Source: CAVHXA01 sp963639765 (lineage in GTDB: Bacteria; Bacillota; Clostridia; Oscillospirales; Oscillospiraceae). Taken from it: DNA of 7,415 nt. A model generated the notes under the pieces. It ran no database searches. It worked only from the letters and a program-made list of their open reading frames with translations, and had not been told where the DNA came from. The translations under genes and the position numbers were made by a program. How positions within the stretch are numbered: position 1 is the stretch's first letter; the number at the start of each line of letters is the position of its first letter. Shown piece after piece: positions 1 through 6,900 of this stretch. The DNA is taken from assembly GCA_963639765.1 (NCBI GenBank), contig CAVHXA010000084.1, positions 1 through 7,415 on the forward strand, in the 5' to 3' direction.

Positions 1-120
1 CATCTGGACGCGGACGAGACGGAGCTGCTTGCCCTGACGGATTCGGCACTGGGAAAGCTCCGCGCTATGACGGATACGGAATACGCTGCGCTGGACCTGA
101 CGCCGGAGTTTGACCTGTGA
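1..120 (+). CDS. C-terminal end of an unassigned upstream protein (partial)
   Basis: The frame beginning at base 1 is open from the window edge to a TGA at 118-120 and gives 39 residues. They are acidic and leucine/alanine-rich (for example TDTEYAALDLTPEFDL at the end) and look like a natural protein C-terminus. One other forward frame is also open to about base 117, but its Gly/Arg-rich translation is less protein-like. The gene is followed at once by a hairpin (162-191), as expected for the end of a gene or transcription unit. In related elements the position before the giant methylase/helicase gene often holds small accessory proteins, but the visible tail is too short to assign a family. 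Confidence 0.6.
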   Translation, partial: HLDADETELLALTDSALGKLRAMTDTEYAALDLTPEFDL

Positions 121-161
121 CGGTCAAGAGCCGGTAGAACCGGAAAAAACAGAACAGCGGC

Positions 162-201
162 GCGCCGGACGATACATTCCTCGTCCGGCGCATTTCTATT
201 T
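162..201 (+). terminator. Perfect 11-bp GC-rich hairpin, probable intrinsic terminator or attenuator
   Basis: Bases 162-172 (GCGCCGGACGA) pair perfectly with 181-191 (TCGTCCGGCGC) around an 8-base loop (173-180). The stem is followed by a moderately T-rich run, ATTTCTATTT (192-201), not an unbroken T tract. It starts 41 bases after the stop of the upstream partial gene and ends 98 bases before the next start codon. Stem strength and position fit an intrinsic terminator. The interrupted T tract suggests it may be leaky, and an internal attenuator or mRNA-processing stem would look the same. No convincing promoter was found between it and the next gene. Confidence 0.6.
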
Positions 202-277
202 GAAAATCTCCGTTTTTCCCAGGGCATGAGCCGGAGAAAATACCCGAAAAATGCCACTCTTGTACGACGAAGGGCAG

Positions 278-284
278 AAAGGAG
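278..284 (+). promoter_or_regulatory. Ribosome binding site that selects the GTG start at 290
   Basis: AAAGGAG lies 5 bases before GTG 290-292. The in-frame ATG at 251 has no comparable Shine-Dalgarno sequence, and starting there would put this AGGAG inside the coding region. The GTG is therefore the better start. Confidence 0.75.
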
Positions 285-289
285 CTACT

Positions 290-595
290 GTGAAAACAGG
301 ACTGACCAAAGCGCAGAAAACCACGGAAATCTGCTTCGACGAGAAAGACCCCATGATCCATATCCGCACCCACAATACCGACCTCAAAAACAGGCTGACC
401 GTCTACGCAGCCGCGCACCCGGAGCTCTGCCGGCGAACCGATGCAGACCCGGACACGGGCTGCATGGAGTTCGAGATTGCAAAGGGGCGTCTGTCCTTCC
501 GCCTCACCGCCCCGTATAGCCCGATGCGGCGCAAAGCGGCGAGCGAGGCGGCAAAACGGAACGGCGTTCAGCGCCTGAATCCCACAAAACCATGA
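290..595 (+). CDS. Conserved small ICE protein of unknown function (101 aa)
   Basis: The frame starts at GTG 290 behind AAAGGAG and ends at TGA 593-595. An upstream in-frame ATG at 251 would add 13 residues but lacks a ribosome binding site. The protein begins MKTGLTKAQKTTEICFDEKD and contains THNTDLKNRL, a short acidic stretch, FEIAKGRLSFRLTAPYS and an Arg/Lys-rich C-terminal tail. I recognise this pattern as a small protein that recurs just upstream of the giant methylase/helicase gene in clostridial ICEs. I know of no experimentally established function. No signal peptide, membrane segment or metal-binding cluster is visible, so it is probably cytoplasmic. It ends 16 bases before the giant gene, whose Shine-Dalgarno sequence overlaps or abuts its stop codon, so the two are probably translated from one mRNA in a coupled way. 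Confidence 0.85.
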   Translation: MKTGLTKAQKTTEICFDEKDPMIHIRTHNTDLKNRLTVYAAAHPELCRRTDADPDTGCMEFEIAKGRLSFRLTAPYSPMRRKAASEAAKRNGVQRLNPTKP

Positions 596-603
596 AAGGA
601 GGG
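595..603 (+). promoter_or_regulatory. Strong ribosome binding site for the giant gene, touching the upstream stop codon
   Basis: AAAGGAGGG (595-603) is a near-perfect Shine-Dalgarno sequence. Its core GGAGG (598-602) sits 9 bases before ATG 612. Its first base is the last base of the upstream TGA (593-595). This fixes the start of the giant gene and suggests translational coupling. Confidence 0.85.
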
Positions 604-611
604 CTTTGCTT

Positions 612-941
612 ATGCCAAGCAAGCTGCAAGCCTATGCGGAATTTGCAGAGCGTACCGCCCGGCAGATCACCGGCAGCCATCAGGCGTGGACGGCGTTTCT
701 GACCACCGCCGCAAGGCTGTACAAATACCCCTATAACGAGCAGCTCATGATCTACATGCAGCGGCCGGAGGCCACTGCCTGCGCGGAATACGACTTCTGG
801 AACGAGAAAATGGGCCGGTATGTCCGGCGCGGCAGCCGGGGCATCGCCGTCATCGACGCCAGCGGCCATAAGCCGCGGCTCAAATACGTCTTTGACGTGG
901 CCGACACCGGCTCCCATGAAAATGCCCGGCGCGTCAACCTC
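612..941 (+). other. ArdC-like N-terminal region of the giant protein
   Basis: Residues 1-110. The visible pattern is YNEQLMIYMQRPEATACAEY, then WNEKMGRYVRRGSRGIAVI and FDVADT (94-99). It resembles the ArdC N-terminal domain, where 'Q-x-P-x-A' is followed by a tryptophan, 'GR-x-V-R-x-G-x-x-GI' and 'FDVxxT'. ArdC proteins of plasmids bind single-stranded DNA and counter restriction. The match is by motif reading only and the domain is diverged. Confidence 0.5.
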
Positions 942-3900
942 TGGGCGCTGCGCCCGGAGCATGAGGAAACTGTAAGCGCCATGCTGGAGCGCAATTACGG
1001 CGTGTCCGGCGACAGCGGTCTCCGGCAGCAGCTGGAGGCCGTTGCGGGACAGCTCGTGCGTGAATACTGGCAGGACAGCCGGCAGGATATCCTCGGCATC
1101 GTTGCAGATTCCTATCTGGAGGAGTATGATGAATACAACATCGAGGCAGCCTTCAAAAACGCCGCCTCGGTCAGCATCACCTACTCCCTCATGTCCCGCT
1201 GCGGCATGGAGCCGCAGGACTACTTCGAGCACGAGGATTTTCTCAGCATCTTCGACTTCAACACCCCCAGAACCGTCGCCACCCTCGGCACGGCGGTCAG
1301 TGCGCTGAGCGAGCAGGTGCTGCGGCAGATCGAAGTCACCATCCGAAACTATGAGCGAGAGCAGAGCCTGCAAACGCAGGACACAGAAAGGACGGCAGAA
1401 CATGGACAACAACCTGACCTACACACAGAACGGGGATTACCTGATCCCGAACCTGAGCATCCGAACCACGGAGAAGCCCCTGGGCAAGTACGGGAGGATG
1501 CGGCAGAGCTACCTGAAGGAGCACCGGCCCATTCTCTGGAACCAGATGATCCTGGAAGAGACCCTGTTCCCGCACTTGCTGGAGATCGAGCAGGCAGCAC
1601 AGACCCGTCTGGCGGCGCTGATGCCGAAGCTGGCGGCGCAGGCTGGCGCAACGGAGCAGCTGAAAGCCAGAGACCAGATGCAGTGGGTGGGCCTGATGAA
1701 CAGCTGCAAGGCCCAGGCGGAGGAGATCATCCTGGACGAGCTGATTTACCGTTAAATATCTTTGAGCCGCCGGTGCGCGGCGAACAGATGAGCCTGTTTC
1801 CCTCAGAGAAAGAACAAATCGCATATATCGCAGAAGCGGAGAGCGTCAATGATGCGCCCTCCGCTTTTTCCTTTGGGCAGGCGCAGATCGATCATGTGCT
1901 ACGGCTGGGCGGCAACACCGACGATACCCGTATGGTCATCGCCTCGGCGTTCCAGAAGCAGAAACCCGCAGAGGAGATTGCCGCCCTGCTCCGGCAGCGC
2001 TTTCGCGGCGGCGACGGCTTTAAGGAAGACGGCGCGGAGCTGGCCGCATGGTATGCAGACGATGGCATCCGTCTCGCCTTTGGCCGCAGCGCAGAGCATA
2101 CGCCCAACGCCCAACTGCTGTCCTGGGACGATGCAGCGGCGCGCATCGCGGAGCTCATGGAGCGCGGCGAGTATGCCTCCAACGTGGAGCTTGCGGAGGC
2201 GGAGCACCACGAGCGAACACTGCTGGCGCAGTCCCTGTGGTATCTGAAGCACGACCTCAGCGAAGAGGCCAATACACAGGGGTATCTCTCCTGTCTCTCG
2301 GACATCCGTGGCAGCGGCTACCCGGAGGAGACGGCGCAGCTTGCCCAGCGCCTGACCGACCCGAGCTTTCGGGATGTGCTCTCCGGCGAGTTTGCACTGT
2401 TATACGCCGCCTATACCGAAGATCGGAGCCTGCTGCGTTTTCACTACCATAAGCTGAGCAGCATCCGACAGAGCCTGCTGGAGCTGAACCTGCCCCGCAG
2501 GGAATATGCCTCCGACATGACCGCCGTGCCGGAGATGGGCCGCTTCATCACAGAGGATGAGATCCACCACACCCTGACAGGCGGCAGCGGCATACAGGGC
2601 GGCAAGGGCCGAATCTACGAATACTTCACCCAAACCCACAGCGCAAAGGAAAAGGCGGATTTCCTCAAAAACGAGTACGGCATCGGCGGACGCTCCCACG
2701 CGGTTTCCGGCGCTTCGCACAGCGCAGAGGATCACAGCGCCAGGGGCATTGTGCTGCACAAAGAGAACTGCGCCAACGTAGAGATGAGCTGGACGAAGGC
2801 TGCGGCCATCCTCGATGTACTCATCCGCTCTGACCGTTATCTCTCTCCGGAGGAAAAGACGCAGCATGAGCAGCTCCAGAGGCAGGCCGCAGAGCGCGGT
2901 GCGGGCTGGAACGCCTACAACGCCGTGAAGGAAGCACACCCGGATGACATGGTGCTCTACCAGGTGGGAGATTTCTTCGAGCTGTACGGCGAGGATGCGC
3001 GGCAGGCGGCGGAACTGCTTGATCTGACGCTCACCACCCGGAACATCCCGGACGTGGGACGCGTGACCATGTGCGGCGTACCGGCGAACCGGCTGGAGGA
3101 GTTTGTGGAGAGCCTGCGGGACAGGTACGATGTGACCATCTCCGCGAAGGACGAAACCACCACAGAGCGCCGTACCTACACCCTGCGCTCCGTGGACCAC
3201 GAGGCAGAGGACGCCATCAACGCACAGGAAGCGGAGTTCGGTGCCGACGGCACGCGGGCATTCCGTGATGCCGCCGCAGAGGTGCAGCCCACCGTGCAGG
3301 AGCTTTTTGCGCAATACCGTCTGATGGTGGGCAACGCCCTTTCCCGGAACGAGGCGTTTCTCAACGCCTGCCGCAACTCCGACCGGGAAAACGCCTATCT
3401 GGAGGGTGCGGCCGCCATCCGGCGCATCGTCACCGCATCCGAAGATCTGCAGCTCACACGGCTCTACTATGACAACACCACGTTCCACAACCGGCTCCAT
3501 CAGGAGCTGCTGGACGAGCTGTACCCGACACTGGCGACTGCCGTCACGCCCTCGCCCTACAGGGTGACGCAGGCGGACATAGACGACGCCCTGCGGCGTT
3601 GGAACGGAGATATCCGGAGCAAGCAGGCCGTGGTGCGGTATATGGAGCAGCACGGACGGGAGCGCGAGACCGCCGCATGGCTGGCGCGGGAGTACGGCGC
3701 AGAAAACAGCGCAAATCCCCTCCGGATCTCCGTGGGCAGCGCCGAGCCGGTCTCCCTGTCCTGGTCCAAGGTACAGCGGCGCATCGCCCAGCTCATCCGG
3801 GAGGACAGCTTCTACACCGAGGCCGAACGCGACAATTTCGACGATATTGATCCCATCGCCCTTCGGGAGGCTCTCGCCGAACGCGGCATTGTGAACGGCG

Positions 3901-6900
3901 AGGTCGCAGACCCCGAAAAGCTGGACAGCGACCCCTTCATTCAGCGCGTGATGCAGGATGCGGAGCAGATTGCCGCGCAGGAGGAGCCTGTCACCAGCTC
4001 CGCCATCGATCCCGCAGACCGCTTCCATGTGGTGAGCCTCGACCGGGGCTTTCGCACCCTGTACGCCGTGTGGGACAATGAGACCCACGGCTACTATACG
4101 GACGCAGACGGCGTGACCGAGGAGTTTACAAGCGAGTGGCAGGCGGAGGCGTACCGGCTGGAGATGCAGGGTCAGGCGGAACAGGCGCTTTTGGAGCGTG
4201 CAAAGGGGCTGATCTCCGATTTCTGCCGGAGCGAATACGGCTCCGAGGCGGATTTCAGCGATCCCGCGAAGACCGGCCTTGCCTACACCACCGTCACCGA
4301 CGATGAGATCCCCATTCAGGTGAATATCGACCTTGTGAATTTCCGGCTGGAACGCTATCTGAACAACGAGCATCTGGAGACCCGGCAGTACAGCTCTTTG
4401 CAGGCACTTATCTCCAACGAACTGGAAATCCTTGATTTCGGGGATCTCACTCATGTTTCAGCGGAGGATCTCGCGCCGTACGTTCGACATGAGCCGGAAG
4501 AACCGATGACGGAAGCAGCCCCGTCTCCGCAGAGAGACCCGTTCCCGTATGCCGTGGGCGATACGGTGTATCTGGAGGACGGCAAGCCCTTCGTGATTGA
4601 TCGTATCGGCCTCTTTGACATTTCCCTCCGTGACCCGTCGCTGCGCTATCCCGTCTCCCGTGCAGAGAGCAGAGAGCGCTTCATGCGGCTCATGGAACGG
4701 TATCCCCAGCCGGAACCTACGCCCGCGGAACCGCCCGCATCGGCCACGCCTGCCTACACCGAGGAGACGGTGGCATTTTATCCCGGGGACAAAAACAATC
4801 TGCCCTTTGATGTGGAGATCCGGACCCTGCGCTTTGACGAGCCGGAGCATACGCCGCCCGCACCGCAGCCGCCTGCGGAGAATTTCCGCATTCTGGGCGA
4901 TGATCTCGGCACAGGGGGCGCCAAGGAGAAGTTCCGGCGCAACATCAAGGCCATCGCTACCCTGAAGCAGATCGAGACCGAGGGCAGGAGCGCCACCCCG
5001 GAGGAACAGCACATTCTCTCCCAGTATGTGGGCTGGGGTGGTCTTGCGGAGGCTTTCGATGCGGAAAAGCCCGGCTGGCACGCCGAATATGACGAGCTGA
5101 AGAGTGCACTCACCCCGGACGAGTATGCCGCCGCCAGAGCCTCTACCCTCAACGCCCACTACACCAGCCCCACCGTCATCCGCGCCATCTACGACGCGGT
5201 GGAGAATATGGGTTTCCGTACCGGCAACATTCTGGAGCCCAGCATGGGCGTGGGCAATTTCTTCGGGCTGCTGCCCGAAACCATGCGGGACAGCCGCCTG
5301 TACGGCGTGGAGCTGGACTCTGTCACCGGGCGCATCGCAAAGCAGCTCTACCCGAAGGCGGATATTACCGTGGCGGGCTTTGAGACCACCGACCGCCGGG
5401 ATTTCTTCGATCTCGCCGTGGGAAACGTCCCCTTCGGGCAGTATCAGGTGAACGACCGGGCCTACAACAGGCTCGGCTTTTCCATCCATGACTACTTTTT
5501 CGCAAAAACCCTCGATCAGGTGCGCCCCGGCGGCGTCATCGCCTTTGTCACCTCCCGCTATACCATGGACAAGCAGTCTCCGGAGGTGCGCAGATATATC
5601 GCACAGCGCGCGGAGCTGCTGGGGGCCATCCGGCTGCCGAACAACGCCTTTAAGGCCAATGCCGGCACGGATGTGGTCTCGGATATTCTCTTTTTACAGA
5701 AACGGGACCGACCCATCGACATCGAGCCGGACTGGGTACACCTCGGCGAAAACGAGGACGGCTTTGCCATCAACCGGTATTTTACAGACCACCCGGAGAT
5801 GATTCTGGGACGGCAGACCTCGGAGAGCACCCAGTACGGCAGACAGGATTTCACCGTCGCGCCCATCGAAGGGCTGGCGCTCTCCGACCAGCTGCACGAC
5901 GCTGTACAGTACATCGGCGGCAGGTATCTGGCGGCAGAGTTGCCGGAGCTCGGTGAGGACGAACGGATCCGGGAATCCATCCCCGCAGACCCCCATGTGA
6001 AGAACTACAGCTACACCGTGGTGGACGGCGAGGTGTTCTTCCGAGAAAACTCCGTCATGGTGAAGCCGGAGCTGAACAACACCGCCAGAGAGCGCGTCAA
6101 GGGCATGGTGGAGCTGCGGGACTGCGTCCACCGGCTCATCGATCTGCAGCTGTGGGAATCCGAGCCAGACTCCATCCGGACAGAGCAGGCGCGGCTGAAC
6201 CGGCTCTACGACAGCTTTACCGAGAAATATGGGCTTATCAACAGCCGGGGCAACAGTCTCGCCTTTGCCGACGACTCCTCCTACTATCTGCTCTGTTCCC
6301 TTGAGGTGATAGATGACGAGGGGAAGCTGGAGCGCAAGGCGGACATGTTCTCCAAACGCACCATCCGCCAGCAGCAGGCTGTGACCAGTGTGGATACCGC
6401 CGCCGAAGCCCTCGCCGTGTCCATTTCGGAAAAAGCCCGTGTGGATATGGACTACATGTCCGGACTCTCCGGCAAAAGCCAGGACGAGCTCATCGACGAG
6501 CTGACCGGCGTCATCTTCCTCGATCCCGCAAAACACGAATGGCAGACGGCAGACGAGTATCTCTCCGGCAACGTGAGGCAGAAGCTCCGGGAGGCGGAGG
6601 CAGCCGCCAAAGACAGTCCCGGGTATCTGCCCAACGTGGAGGCGCTGCGTCAGGCACAGCCCAAGGATCTGGATGCCAGTGAGATTGAGGTGCGCCTCGG
6701 CGCGACCTGGATCGATAAGCAATACATCAGGGAGTTCATGTTCGAGCTTCTGGACCCGCCGTCCTATTCCCGCTATTCGCTGGATGTCAGCTACTCGGAC
6801 TTCACGGCGGAGTGGAACATCTCCGGCAAAAACAACATTCCCTACAACAACATCAACGCCTATATAAACTACGGCACCGACCGCGCCAATGCCTACCGCA

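Noticed and set aside
131..150. Small CCGGT-AGA-ACCGG hairpin followed by an A tract
   Set aside because: The stem is only 5 bp. The A tract on its 3' side gives no U tract in the + transcript, and in a minus transcript the U tract would come before the stem, so it is not a terminator on either strand.
200..241. Possible promoter with TTGAAA at 200-205
   Set aside because: No acceptable -10 hexamer lies at 16-18 bases spacing. The nearest A/T-rich match (236-241) is about 30 bases away.
226..519. 97-codon + strand open frame overlapping the small gene
   Set aside because: Arg/Pro-rich shadow with no ribosome binding site before ATG 226. The overlapping frame at 290-595 has a strong site and a recognisable protein pattern.
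1351..1401. Longer tnpV start at ATG 1351
   Set aside because: There is no Shine-Dalgarno sequence upstream, and the extra residues (MSESRACKRRTQKGRQN) are not TnpV-like. ATG 1402 has a good site and begins the family pattern.
504..1412. 302-codon open frame on the minus strand
   Set aside because: It overlaps the end of the small gene and the ArdC-like region antisense, with no motif.
1788..1850. Possible separate gene starting at ATG 1788 after tnpV, which would mean a split giant gene
   Set aside because: No ribosome binding site precedes ATG 1788, and the frame is already continuous from 612. A single protein is the simpler reading.
2400..4454. 684-codon open frame on the minus strand
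   Set aside because: It lies fully opposite the giant gene, has a Val/Leu/Gly/His-rich translation typical of an antisense shadow in GC-rich DNA, and shows no family motif.
4458..5489. 343-codon open frame on the minus strand
   Set aside because: It is antisense to the methyltransferase region and shows no recognisable domain.
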